Translations under genes and position numbers: made by a program
Source of the DNA: Pseudomonas neuropathica
Lineage (GTDB): Bacteria > Pseudomonadota > Gammaproteobacteria > Pseudomonadales > Pseudomonadaceae
DNA length: 64,000 nt
Assembly: GCF_015461835.1 (NCBI RefSeq)
Contig: NZ_JACOPX010000008.1
Span: 266,558 to 330,557, forward strand
Direction: 5' to 3'
The notes under the pieces: model-generated
Told to the model about the DNA's origin: nothing
What the model saw: the letters and a program-made list of their open reading frames with translations, nothing else
Databases searched by the model: none
Shown here: in pieces, positions 10,901 to 19,069 of the stretch
Position numbering within the stretch: the first letter of the stretch is position 1
Layout: every line of letters begins with the position of its first letter

Positions 10901-11127
10901 GCCAGTTCGATCGCACGCTGACTCGCGGCGTCGTCATAAACGACGTACAGCGATTCGGCGATCTGACTCTTGATCGCCTTGGTGCTTTCAAGACCCAGGA
11001 CGAAGCCTTCGGCCTTGCCACCGGCGCGGTTCAATTCCTCAGCGGTGCTGGCCTGGGTGATGGCATCAAAAAGTTTTTCGGCGTGAGGGCCAATGCCCTT
11101 GGGCAGGCTGATTTGCGCGATGCTCAT
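10897..11127 (-). CDS. Conserved small hypothetical protein
   Basis: 76 residues starting MSIAQISLPKGIGPHAEKLFDAI. It is mostly helical by composition, lacks signal peptide or membrane span, and ends close to the convergent small membrane gene. A TGTTCGCATGAGCA-type context sits at the start, with a GAGGTG ribosome site upstream of ATG 11127. A longer reading to 11265 would add 46 residues rich in Cys, Pro and Arg that look like out-of-frame sequence, so I reject it. No function is known to me. Confidence 0.65.
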   Translation of the reverse strand: MSIAQISLPKGIGPHAEKLFDAITQASTAEELNRAGGKAEGFVLGLESTKAIKSQIAESLYVVYDDAASQRAIELA

Positions 11128-11346
11128 GCGAACACCTCGCTGTTGCGGGTTAAATGGTTCATGACGCAGACCTTTTTCGGCGAATGGCCGGCAGCGCGTG
11201 TGACCACTTCCGGGCGCCCATGGTAGACCTCTGCTGCAGTTCTGGTAACCGCCAATCGCTGACAAACCACCGTCCGCCCCGAGAATTCACTCATTTTCCA
11301 ACCGATGCTTGACTTCTCTTTTTGAATCAGTAACATACGCACCAAT

Positions 11347-11422
11347 TCCGCAATAGCTCAGTTGGTAGAGCAAATGACTGTTAATCATTGGGTCCCTGGT
11401 TCGAGTCCAGGTTGTGGAGCCA
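11347..11422 (+). tRNA. tRNA-Asn (anticodon GTT)
   Basis: 76 nt with encoded CCA. Acceptor TCCGCAA pairs with TTGTGGA. The anticodon loop CTGTTAA carries GTT, and the T arm has GGTTCGAGTCC. A rho-independent terminator follows within 8 bases. Confidence 0.96.
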
Positions 11423-11429
11423 AATAGCA

Positions 11430-11464
11430 AAGCCCCTGAATCGAAAGATTCAGGGGCTTTTTTG
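11430..11464 (+). terminator. Terminator of tRNA-Asn
   Basis: AAGCCCCTGAATC, a GAAA tetraloop and GATTCAGGGGCTT, followed by a T run. Confidence 0.93.
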
Positions 11465-11479
11465 TGGGCGCTCGAAAAG

Positions 11480-11589
11480 ATCAAAAGATCGCAGCCTTCG
11501 GCAGCTCCTACAGATTCAGCGTTCATCCGCAGAATCGGCGGAGTATGAGATCTGTGTAGGAGCTGCCGAAGGCTGCGATCTTTTGATCT
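11480..11589. repeat. REP-like repeat, family A, arms in reversed order
   Basis: The TCAAAAGATCGCAGCC arm comes first and the GTAGGAGCTGCCGAAGG arm second, the opposite order from the copies at 2414, 18026 and 43676, with a 43-base unrelated centre. It lies between the tRNA-Asn terminator and the permease terminator. Confidence 0.8.
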
Positions 11590-11596
11590 TGAAATG

Positions 11597-11635
11597 AAAA
11601 AGGGCCGATCTGTGTTTAACAGATCGGCCCTTTTT
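11597..11635. terminator. Bidirectional terminator after the nucleobase permease gene
   Basis: AAAAAGGGCCGATCTGT and its complement ACAGATCGGCCCTTTTT around a short TTTA loop, so a T run follows in either direction. It is 16 bases past the stop of the leftward permease. Confidence 0.92.
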
Positions 11636-11650
11636 GTTTAGAGACAGCCG

Positions 11651-13174
11651 TCAGACGTGTTCGCTGCTCTTCACCTGCACCTTCGGCGCACCGTGCCCAT
11701 GATCGTGATCATCAGGCTCGATGACCGGCACTTCCTTGCCATCGCAGTCATGCAGCTTGCCGTCGCTGAAGTAATCGCCTTCACGCAGCGCCGCCAGATC
11801 GCGATAGCGCAGGGTTCGCTCTTCCGCTGCCGCAAATACCGATTGCTGATCCGAGTTACCGGCGGTGAAGTGGTTGAACGCCAGGTTGAGCAGGATCGCC
11901 ATGATCGCCGACGAGCTGATGCCCGAGTGGAAAATGGTCGCGAACCAGCTTGGGAAGTGATCGTAGAAGTTCGGTGCGGCTATCGGGATCATGCCGAAAC
12001 CGATCGAAGTGGCGACGATGATCAGGTTGACGTTGTTGCGATAATCAACCTTGGACAGCGTACGGATACCGCTCGCCGCCACCGTACCGAACAGCACGAT
12101 ACCGGCGCCGCCGAGTACCGACGTCGGCACTGCTGCGATGACCCGGCCCATGAACGGCAGCAGACCAAGGATTACCAGGAAAATACCGCCAGTAGCGACC
12201 ACGTAACGGCTCTTGATCCCGGTAACCGCCACCAGCCCGACGTTCTGGGCGAAAGCGCTCTGGGTGAACGAACCGAAAATCGGCGCAAACATGCTGGACA
12301 GCATGTCTGCCCGCAGACCATTGCCCAGACGTTTGGAATCGACCTTGGTGCCGATGATTTCACCGACCGCAAGGATGTCCGCCGAAGTTTCCACCAGGGT
12401 CACCATGACCACGATGCACATCGACAGAATTGCGGCGAAGTGGAAGGTCGGCATGCCGAAATGGAACGGCGTCGGGAAGCCAAACATCGGCCCCGTGGTG
12501 ACGCTGGAGAAATCCGCCATGCCAAGGAACACCGCCAGCACTGTGCCGATCACCATGGCCAACAGGATCGACAGACGCGAGATGGTCGAGCTGCCGACCT
12601 TGCTCAGCAGCAACACCAGCACCAGCGTGACTGCCGCCAGCCCGATGTTCTGCATGCTGCCGAAGTCCGGCGCATGGCTGTTGCCGCCCATGGCCCAGCG
12701 TGCGGCCACCGGCATCAGCGTCAAGCCGATGGTGGTGATCACGATGCCGGTGACCAGCGGCGGGAAGAACTTGGTGATGCGCGAGAACACCGGTGTGATC
12801 AACAAGCCGATCAAGGACGCGGCAATCACTGCGCCAAGCACCGACTGAAAGCCGCCCTCCCCGCCACTGCTGACGATCGCGACCATGGTCGCCACACCGG
12901 AGAACGACACGCCCTGTACCAGCGGCAACTGACAGCCAAAAAACGGTAGACCCAGGGTTTGCAGCAGCGTCGCCAGCCCCCCCGCAAACAATGAAGCAGC
13001 AATCAGCAAACCAATGTCCGCCGGCGAAAGGCCGGCCGCCTGGCCGATGATCAGTGGCACCGCAACGATACCGCCGTACATGGTCAGAACATGTTGCAGG
13101 CCGTAAGCCATATTCGCGCCGACCCCGAGATTTTCGTCCTCGGGCCGTTGGTGTGAAACATGGGGCGTTTTCAT
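11651..13174 (-). CDS. NCS2-family nucleobase (xanthine/urate/uracil) permease
   Basis: 507 residues with about 12-14 membrane helices. After a short hydrophilic start, MAYGLQHVLTMYGGIVAVPLIIG is the typical NCS2 first helix. The family motif near helix 8-9 is visible in VMVTLVETSADILAVGEI (the conserved Glu) and in GLRADMLSSMFAPIFGSFTQSAFAQNVG. The Q-N-V-G-x-x-x-x-T-G-like run points to the xanthine/uric acid branch rather than uracil. The His- and Asp-rich C-terminal tail is cytoplasmic. I take the ATG at 13174; a start at 13264 would add 30 residues before the conserved region. A 14-base palindrome upstream (13241-13254) could be its operator. Confidence 0.9.
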   Translation of the reverse strand: MKTPHVSHQRPEDENLGVGANMAYGLQHVLTMYGGIVAVPLIIGQAAGLSPADIGLLIAASLFAGGLATLLQTLGLPFFGCQLPLVQGVSFSGVATMVAIVSSGGEGGFQSVLGAVIAASLIGLLITPVFSRITKFFPPLVTGIVITTIGLTLMPVAARWAMGGNSHAPDFGSMQNIGLAAVTLVLVLLLSKVGSSTISRLSILLAMVIGTVLAVFLGMADFSSVTTGPMFGFPTPFHFGMPTFHFAAILSMCIVVMVTLVETSADILAVGEIIGTKVDSKRLGNGLRADMLSSMFAPIFGSFTQSAFAQNVGLVAVTGIKSRYVVATGGIFLVILGLLPFMGRVIAAVPTSVLGGAGIVLFGTVAASGIRTLSKVDYRNNVNLIIVATSIGFGMIPIAAPNFYDHFPSWFATIFHSGISSSAIMAILLNLAFNHFTAGNSDQQSVFAAAEERTLRYRDLAALREGDYFSDGKLHDCDGKEVPVIEPDDHDHGHGAPKVQVKSSEHV

Positions 13175-13240
13175 GGTGGGGGGTTCCCTGGTTTTTGTTA
13201 TGCGCACACTGTATTCAATACTCGTGACAAATGTCCATAG

Positions 13241-13254
13241 AGTTGTATACAACT
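13241..13254. promoter_or_regulatory. Palindromic candidate operator upstream of the permease
   Basis: AGTTGTATACAACT is a perfect 14-base palindrome, 67 bases upstream of the permease start. TTGTATACAA-type sites are common for GntR-family regulators. No such regulator is encoded nearby, so a trans-acting repressor would be needed. Confidence 0.5.
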
Positions 13255-13428
13255 TATCAGTCACATAATGGATAGGTAGCCACCCAAGCTTCTAGCCCGC
13301 TGCTCCCATCCCCCACAAATCCGGCAACACTTCCTCTCCAGTGCCCTCGCCTGCCGCCACTACGCTGAAGTGTTCACGGCGACCGACGGTGCAGTCGCAG
13401 TCTTTTTAATACATATAAAGTATGCATA

Positions 13429-13713
13429 ATGCAGTTAATTGATATTCAGTTCGACAAAAGCAAGAACGCAGCCAACAAACTCAAGCACAGGGGCGTCAGC
13501 CTCACCGAGACCGAAGCGGTCTTCTACGACGAACGAGCAATAACTGTTGAAGACAACGACCATGACGAACAACGCTGGATCACTCTCGGTCTCGACGCCA
13601 AGGGACGCTTGCTGGTCGTTGCATACAGCTATCGCGAGCCAAATGTGGTTCGAATCATTTCTGCACGCGTCGCCACACCGAGCGAACGCTGTGACTATTT
13701 TCTGGAGGCATGA
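13429..13713 (+). CDS. brnT: BrnT-family ribonuclease toxin
   Basis: 94 residues, the usual BrnT size. BrnT is a RelE-fold ribonuclease that blocks translation until bound by BrnA. Family marks are the N-terminal FDKSKNAANKLKHRGVSLTETEAVF, the middle ERWITLG-like DEQRWITLGLD, and the end VRIISARVATPSERCDYFL. Toxin precedes antitoxin, as usual for this family, with a 3-base gap. An AT-rich stretch with TATAAA and ATGCAT around 13409-13432 probably includes the promoter and the operator bound by the BrnTA complex. Confidence 0.9.
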   Translation: MQLIDIQFDKSKNAANKLKHRGVSLTETEAVFYDERAITVEDNDHDEQRWITLGLDAKGRLLVVAYSYREPNVVRIISARVATPSERCDYFLEA

Positions 13714-13716
13714 CCA

Positions 13717-14037
13717 ATGAAAGACGAATATGACTTCTCTCAGGGCAAACGCGGCGCTGTGGCGTCCACCAAAGGCAAAACGCGCATCACCATCATGCTC
13801 GACGATGCTGTCATCGACGCCGCGCGCACGGTGGCGGAGAACGAGGGGTTTGGTTATCAGACGGTGATCAACAACACGCTGCGCCATGCCTTGCTCGATG
13901 CTGAAAAGCAAGATCAGGACGAACCGGTGCAGTTCAGCAAAGGCATCACCGCCGCCGACCTCAAGAGCCTTGAGAAAAAATTGTCGGCAGCGGCCGGGGA
14001 AATTCGCCGGGTGCTGGAACCGGATGCCAAGCCTTAA
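13717..14037 (+). CDS. brnA: BrnA-family antitoxin
   Basis: 106 residues. The middle segment TRITIMLDDAVIDAARTVAENEGFGYQTVINNTLRHAL is the ribbon-helix-helix-like DNA-binding part of BrnA, which also covers the toxin. The charged N-terminus (MKDEYDFSQGKRGAV) is the part that typically contacts BrnT. Family members autorepress the brnTA operon. The C-terminal 40 residues are a charged helix. It overlaps the end of the convergent acetyltransferase gene by 4 bases. Confidence 0.88.
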   Translation: MKDEYDFSQGKRGAVASTKGKTRITIMLDDAVIDAARTVAENEGFGYQTVINNTLRHALLDAEKQDQDEPVQFSKGITAADLKSLEKKLSAAAGEIRRVLEPDAKP

Positions 14038-14867
14038 GCCTTGGCCGGTACGATCATTCGTTCCAGGGAATGCCGTGTAGGCGGCACGTCCGGCAGGTGA
14101 ATGCCGAATTCCTGCTTCAACAGTTCGATCAATGCCGCAACTTCGGTGACTTCCCGCCGCTCGCTGCTTGCGCCCATGCGATGAAGGGCGAAACTGCCGT
14201 TGTTGAGAGTTTTGCGCCAGCCATCACCGGTACGCGCCGCCATCAGGCGTTGGGTAAACGGAGAGTCGGGATGGGCCGAGACGTACCAGTTGCCAATGGT
14301 GAAATCGATGTCTTCCTGGCGTTGCAAATCGAACAGATACATCGACCGCCACTCGCCCGCGACATTGGCGCGCAGCATGTAGCCATCAGCTTGCTTTTCG
14401 ATGCGATAGGGTTCGTGCGGTGTGGTTTGTTCGGCTTCGGTATCGAGAAGCAGCGGCGCAGTCGGCACCATGCCGCCGAAGCCTACGTCGGTGATGTAGC
14501 GCACACCGTCTAGCGTGACCAGACTCAAGCGGTGCGTGCGCGCCGCCCAACTGCCTTCCGGCTGATTCATCACCACGCGCCCGCTGATGGCGCGAGCGTC
14601 GAAACCCAGTTCCAGCAACAGGTTGAAGAACAGATTATTCAGCTCGTAGCAGTAGCCACCGCGACCGCCGAGCAGAACTTTCTCTTCAATCGATGGCAGA
14701 TCGATCAGCACTGGCGCTCCGGTAATCGTCGCCAGATTCTCGAAAGGGAACACACCGGTATGGCGCAGTTGCAGCAAGCGCAGGGTGTCCAGTGTCGGTT
14801 GCGGTGGCGTTTCAAAACCCAGACGTTGCAGGTACAGCTTCAGATTCGTCAGGCGTGGCTCACTCAT
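14034..14867 (-). CDS. Arylamine N-acetyltransferase
   Basis: 277 residues, standard NAT length. It transfers acetyl from acetyl-CoA to arylamines and hydrazines through a Cys-His-Asp triad. The triad is complete: Cys in RGGYCYELNNLF near residue 69, His in ARTHRLSLV near 107, and Asp in ITDVGFGGMVP near 122. I choose ATG 14867 (MSEPRLTNLKLYLQRLGF), the usual NAT start, over 14885. It stands alone, convergent with brnA and followed leftward by no operon partner. Confidence 0.93.
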   Translation of the reverse strand: MSEPRLTNLKLYLQRLGFETPPQPTLDTLRLLQLRHTGVFPFENLATITGAPVLIDLPSIEEKVLLGGRGGYCYELNNLFFNLLLELGFDARAISGRVVMNQPEGSWAARTHRLSLVTLDGVRYITDVGFGGMVPTAPLLLDTEAEQTTPHEPYRIEKQADGYMLRANVAGEWRSMYLFDLQRQEDIDFTIGNWYVSAHPDSPFTQRLMAARTGDGWRKTLNNGSFALHRMGASSERREVTEVAALIELLKQEFGIHLPDVPPTRHSLERMIVPAKA

Positions 14868-14969
14868 TGCTCGATCCTTATGCATGGGGGCCGCAGGTCA
14901 CTGCGTTGATGGTCGCCATGTATACGGGATCAGGCACTGTTTTCGACAATTGATTTAGCCAATCGCCCG

Positions 14970-15764
14970 CTAGCGTTTCTTGCGGGAACCGATCCGAATC
15001 CACGTGGGCGCATGGTCACTGGCGTGCGGTTCGTTGCGCACCCAGGCGTCGACCCCGGCCTCATGCAAATACGGACTCAGCGCCGGGTTGAGCAATAGAT
15101 GATCGATGCGCAGACCGGAGTTGGTTTGCCAATGCTGCCGAAAGTAATCCCAAAACGTATAGAGCCGATCCTCGGGATACAGATGCCGCAGCGAATCGGT
15201 CCAGCCCTGATCAAGCAAGCGCTGATAACACTCGCGGCTCTCGGGTTGCAGCAGCGCATCCTTGAGCCACGAGCGGGTGTTGTAGATGTCCCTGTCGGTG
15301 GGCACGACGTTGTAGTCGCCGGCCAGCACCACCGGGTGATCGCTGCTTTGCAGGTCTTTTGCATAGCTGATCAGCCGCTCGAACCACGCTAGTTTGTAGT
15401 CAAATTTTGGCCCCGGCTGCGGGTTGCCGTTGGGCAGGTACAGGCAGCCGACCAGCACGCCGTGCACCGCCGCTTCCAGATAACGACTGTGCTTGTCATC
15501 GGGATCACCCGGAAGACCGCGTCGGCTCTCCAGCGGCTGCGCATCGCGGGCGAGAATTGCTACACCGTTCCAGGAGGCCTGGCCCTGCCAGATCGCGCCG
15601 TAACCGGCGGCTTCCAGTTCTGCTGCGGGAAACGCCGTGTCGACGGATTTGAGTTCTTGCAGGCAGGCGATATCCGGCTGCTCGCGCTTGAGCCAATCCA
15701 GCAGGTTCGGCAAACGTGCGCGTAAACCGTTGACGTTGTAAGTGGCGATTCGCAGGTTTTTCAT
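14970..15764 (-). CDS. xthA: Exodeoxyribonuclease III
   Basis: 264 residues of the exonuclease III/AP endonuclease family, a repair enzyme that cuts at abasic sites and trims 3' ends. All key blocks are present: start MKNLRIATYNVNGLRARL (Asn), CLQELKS with the metal-binding Glu, GDYNVVPTDRDIYN with the Asp-Asn pair, and ASDHAPTWI with the final Asp-His. The start at 15764 is at the first residues of the conserved fold; longer readings add 49 unrelated residues. Pseudomonas usually carries two such genes, so this may be the second paralogue. Confidence 0.92.
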   Translation of the reverse strand: MKNLRIATYNVNGLRARLPNLLDWLKREQPDIACLQELKSVDTAFPAAELEAAGYGAIWQGQASWNGVAILARDAQPLESRRGLPGDPDDKHSRYLEAAVHGVLVGCLYLPNGNPQPGPKFDYKLAWFERLISYAKDLQSSDHPVVLAGDYNVVPTDRDIYNTRSWLKDALLQPESRECYQRLLDQGWTDSLRHLYPEDRLYTFWDYFRQHWQTNSGLRIDHLLLNPALSPYLHEAGVDAWVRNEPHASDHAPTWIRIGSRKKR

Positions 15765-15893
15765 CGGCTGAGGCTCCTGCCCAAGGGTTGTAAAAATTGT
15801 GACCCCGTGATCATCGCGCCGGTTGCATCGGATCAGTCTCGTGCGGCGTAATGGGCGCTCGCCATTCGCCCGCACTGCCGAGACCGGAATCCC

Positions 15894-16469
15894 ATGCAAA
15901 CCACGCTGCAAGGTCAGCGCATTCTCTTGCGCCCGCTTCAGTATTCAGATGCCGACGCCCTGCTCCACGCTGCCGCTGACGGCGAATTGTGGAACCTCAC
16001 CGTCACCGTGGTGCCTTCGTCCAGCACTGTCGACAGTTATCTGAAAAAAGCCCTCGATGGCCGTGATGCCGGCACGGTGATGCCGTTTGTCATTGTGCTC
16101 AAAGACACTGGCGAAGTGATCGGCTCTACACGTTTCTGGAAGATCGACCCGCTCAATCGCAAGCTGGAAATCGGCAGCAGCTGGATCTCCGCGAGCTGGC
16201 AGAAATCCTTCGTCAACACCGAAGCCAAATACCTGATGTTGCGCCACGCCTTCGAAGCGCTCAACTGCGTGCGCGTGCAGTTCACCACCGACGAGAACAA
16301 CCAGAAATCACGTAATGCGATCTTGCGCCTTGGTGCGCAGCAGGAAGGCATCGTCCGGCATGAGCGGATCATGCCGGATGGACGCAAGCGCAACTCGGTG
16401 CGCTTCAGCATCATCGATGACGAATGGCCACAGGTGCGTCTGCACCTGGAGCAGAAACTCGGCGCCTGA
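15894..16469 (+). CDS. GNAT-family N-acetyltransferase (RimJ/RimL-like)
   Basis: 191 residues with the GNAT fold. The start LQGQRILLRPLQYSDADALL is typical of the RimJ/RimL branch, which acetylates N-termini or small amines. IGSTRFWKIDPLNRKLEIGSSW and the NQKSRNAILRLGAQQEGIVRHERIMPDGRKR segment match the acetyl-CoA region and C-terminal strand. There is no membrane span. It is a single gene, ending 4 bases before the stop of the convergent channel gene. Confidence 0.85.
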   Translation: MQTTLQGQRILLRPLQYSDADALLHAAADGELWNLTVTVVPSSSTVDSYLKKALDGRDAGTVMPFVIVLKDTGEVIGSTRFWKIDPLNRKLEIGSSWISASWQKSFVNTEAKYLMLRHAFEALNCVRVQFTTDENNQKSRNAILRLGAQQEGIVRHERIMPDGRKRNSVRFSIIDDEWPQVRLHLEQKLGA

Positions 16470-16473
16470 CCTT

Positions 16474-17916
16474 TCAGGCGCGATTGCGCAGCCACTGCAG
16501 AAAGCCTCTTTTCGGTACCACCGCCGGCGCTTCCTCGGTCAGGGACTGCGCCTTGTGCAAGCGGTAGTCGAGCAGCGTCTGCATCGCGTCGTGGATATCA
16601 TGACGCGCATCGAGGCACGGCTTGAGGTAGGACTTCTCGATGCGATACAACGCGCAAAAGGTCTTCGCCGAAAAGTCTGCCGGCAATGCGGAATCGGACA
16701 AGATCCCGGCCTCGCCAATCACCTCGCCCGGCCCCATGCGCCCGGATTCGAACGGTGTGCCGTGGCGCTTCAACGTCACCGACACCACACCGGACTCGAT
16801 AATGAACAAGTGATCGCTGACCTCCCCACCCGCCAGAATGACTTCGCCGGCACGGAAGGTTTGCAGACTCATGTTCTGGCTGAAGGTGTCCTTCTCTTCC
16901 TGGCGCAGGGTGGAGAAAATCGGCGAACTGTCGAGCAACGCCCGGGGCCGCGACAGGTTGGTCGGCGCAGCACTTTCATCGCTCGACAGCAGATTGACCC
17001 CGGAGGCCTGCAAGTGCCGATAGGCCAGATCGAACAGCTGATTGCGCACCACGCGCTTCTCGCCCATTGAGGCGACGAACCCGCTGATCTCGTATTCCGC
17101 GCCACTGCTGCCGGAGCTTTTCAGTGCGACGCTCGGCGCAGGTGTGTCGAGCAACTGGCGACAGCCCTGCATCGCCCGCTCCAGCGCATCGATCACCGAA
17201 CTGGGCCGCGCATGCGGGCTGACTTGCACGCTGACCGCGACGCCGAACATATTGCTCGGCCGACTGAAATTGATGATCTTGGCCTTGGCCGCCAGCGAGT
17301 TGGGGATCACCGCCATGCTGCCCTGACTGGTTTGCAAGCGCGTGGCGCGCCAGTCGATATCGGTGACGCGGCCTTCGGTGCCGTCGATGGAAATCCAGTC
17401 ATCGAGTTGATAAGGCTTGGTGGTGTTGAGGACGATCCCGGAAAACACATCGCTGAGCGTGCTCTGCAAGGCCAGACCGACAATGATCGCCAACGCCCCG
17501 GAGGTCGCCAGTACGCCTTTGACCGGCAGATCCAGCACATAGGCCAGCGCCGCGATGATCGCGATGAGGAAAATCACCGCGCCGAGCAAGTCCTGCAACA
17601 ACCGCCCGGTGTGGCCGACCCGCTGCATCATTACCGCACCGATCAACACCGTCAGGGTGCGCGCACCGAACAGCCACCAGCCAATCTGCAGGCCAGTCGC
17701 CGCCAGGTGCAGCGGCACGTTGTCGGCCCACGGCGCCGGCTCCATCGGATTGAGGCCTTCGTTGAACAGCAGAACGCTGAACAGGCTGAAAATCAGCACC
17801 CGCACCAGCAGTTTCCACTCGCTGCCATGGGAACTGATCAGACGCCATAACCCCAGATCGAGGAGGATCAGGATCAACGCGCAGAACAACGGATGTTCGG
17901 TGAGCAGAGACAGCAT
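16474..17916 (-). CDS. MscS-family mechanosensitive channel fused to a cyclic-nucleotide-binding domain
   Basis: 480 residues. Four or five hydrophobic helices fill residues 1-170. The pore helix region LATSGALAIIVGLALQSTLS and the following DVFSGIVLNTTKPYQLDDWI are the MscS signature. After the MscS beta domain comes a C-terminal cNMP domain from about residue 335 (FRAGEVILAGGEVSDHLFII, GPGEVIGEAGILSDSALPAD). The phosphate-binding cassette has no Arg where cAMP binders have one (SALPADF in place of an R-T-A run), so nucleotide binding is doubtful. Start taken as 17916, just before the first helix; 17979 would add 21 residues. Confidence 0.85.
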   Translation of the reverse strand: MLSLLTEHPLFCALILILLDLGLWRLISSHGSEWKLLVRVLIFSLFSVLLFNEGLNPMEPAPWADNVPLHLAATGLQIGWWLFGARTLTVLIGAVMMQRVGHTGRLLQDLLGAVIFLIAIIAALAYVLDLPVKGVLATSGALAIIVGLALQSTLSDVFSGIVLNTTKPYQLDDWISIDGTEGRVTDIDWRATRLQTSQGSMAVIPNSLAAKAKIINFSRPSNMFGVAVSVQVSPHARPSSVIDALERAMQGCRQLLDTPAPSVALKSSGSSGAEYEISGFVASMGEKRVVRNQLFDLAYRHLQASGVNLLSSDESAAPTNLSRPRALLDSSPIFSTLRQEEKDTFSQNMSLQTFRAGEVILAGGEVSDHLFIIESGVVSVTLKRHGTPFESGRMGPGEVIGEAGILSDSALPADFSAKTFCALYRIEKSYLKPCLDARHDIHDAMQTLLDYRLHKAQSLTEEAPAVVPKRGFLQWLRNRA

Positions 17917-18025
17917 CAAACAACTCCGACGGGGGCCAATCGCGAGAAGATCGCACAGATTGAGCAAGTGTAGGAGCAATTGATTTCAGAGGATGAACGC
18001 CCGCGCAAAAACACCGCAAAACCCT

Positions 18026-18106
18026 TGTAGGAGCTGCCGCAGGCTGCGATCTTTTGATCTTTAAAAAACAACATCAAAAGATCGCAGCCTGCGGCAGCTC
18101 CTACAC
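18026..18106. repeat. REP-like inverted repeat, family A
   Basis: TGTAGGAGCTGCCGCAGGCT and its inverted copy, with GATCTTTTGAT/ATCAAAAGATC inner arms and an A-rich loop. It is nearly identical to the copies at 2414 and 43676, and sits between the channel gene and the hydrolase gene. Confidence 0.85.
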
Positions 18107-18125
18107 AGGTTTACGGAGTGACAGA

Positions 18126-18752
18126 TTATTTGTCGTTAGTCAGGCTGTTGTAGCTGGTGAACAGGTTGCGGTAGTCCGGGATGTGGTTGGAGAACAACGT
18201 GCCCAACCCTTCGATGTCGTTGCGCCAGTCGCGGTGCAGCTCGCAGGCCAGACCGAACCAGGTCATCAATTGCGCGCCAGCGCTGGACATGCGGTTCCAC
18301 GCCGATTCACGGGTCAGTTCGTTGAACGTGCCAGAGGCGTCCGTCACCACGAACACATCGAAGCCCTCTTCCAGCGCCGACAGCGCCGGGAACGCCACGC
18401 AAACTTCAGTCACCACGCCGGCAATGATCAATTGCTTCTTGCCAGTGGCCTTGATCGCCTTGACGAAATCTTCGTTGTCCCAGGCGTTGATCTGGCCCGG
18501 ACGGGCGATATACGGCGCGTCCGGGAACAGTGCTTTCAGCTCCGGCACCAGCGGGCCGTTGGGGCCGGTTTCAAAACTGGTGGTGAGGATCGTCGGCAGC
18601 TTGAAGTACTTGGCCAGATCGGCCAGCGCCAGCACGTTATTCTTGAATTTGTCCGGTTCAATGTCGCGCACCAGCGACAGCAGCCCGGCCTGATGGTCAA
18701 CCAGCAGCACCGCAGCGTTGTTCTTGTCCAGACGTTTGTATTGAGTGGTCAT
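18126..18752 (-). CDS. Isochorismatase-family hydrolase (YcaC-like)
   Basis: 208 residues of the cysteine-hydrolase superfamily. The triad residues are visible as Asp in LLVDHQAGLL near residue 20, Lys in AIKATGKKQLIIAGVVTEVCV and Cys in that same VVTEVCVAFPA segment near 120. The whole-length match is to E. coli YcaC-type proteins of unknown substrate. The ATG at 18752 is the family start; a longer frame to 19016 has unrelated sequence. It follows the pirin gene on the same strand after 317 bases, so it may have its own promoter. Confidence 0.86.
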   Translation of the reverse strand: MTTQYKRLDKNNAAVLLVDHQAGLLSLVRDIEPDKFKNNVLALADLAKYFKLPTILTTSFETGPNGPLVPELKALFPDAPYIARPGQINAWDNEDFVKAIKATGKKQLIIAGVVTEVCVAFPALSALEEGFDVFVVTDASGTFNELTRESAWNRMSSAGAQLMTWFGLACELHRDWRNDIEGLGTLFSNHIPDYRNLFTSYNSLTNDK

Positions 18753-19069
18753 TGCAGTAATCCTCGCGTGTTGTCGAAGCCGACTTTTGATCGGCGTGGG
18801 GGAAACGGTCAGCGCCGGAATTCCGCCGCTTCGTGTTCGTTCGCGACATGTCGAGCCTTGCAGCCCGGAAAGCGTAGCCATTATGACGACCGGCACCACC
18901 CAGGCCCGGGACAGACGGGCAACTGTCGGATCAGCGGCCGGTCTGGCTTGATTGCCGGATGCATCGAACACGGCGAGTAACCTCGCAGTTGTCGCTTTTC
19001 TGCAGGCAACAGCCATCCCTGGCCTGCGAACCGGCCTACGCGTCCTGTGTAGAGCGCAGTGGTTGTGCG
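18753..19069. other. Gap between pirin and isochorismatase-like genes
   Basis: 317 bases. Open frames cross it on both strands but show no family features. I see no strong hairpin or repeat. It probably holds the hydrolase promoter. Confidence 0.4.
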
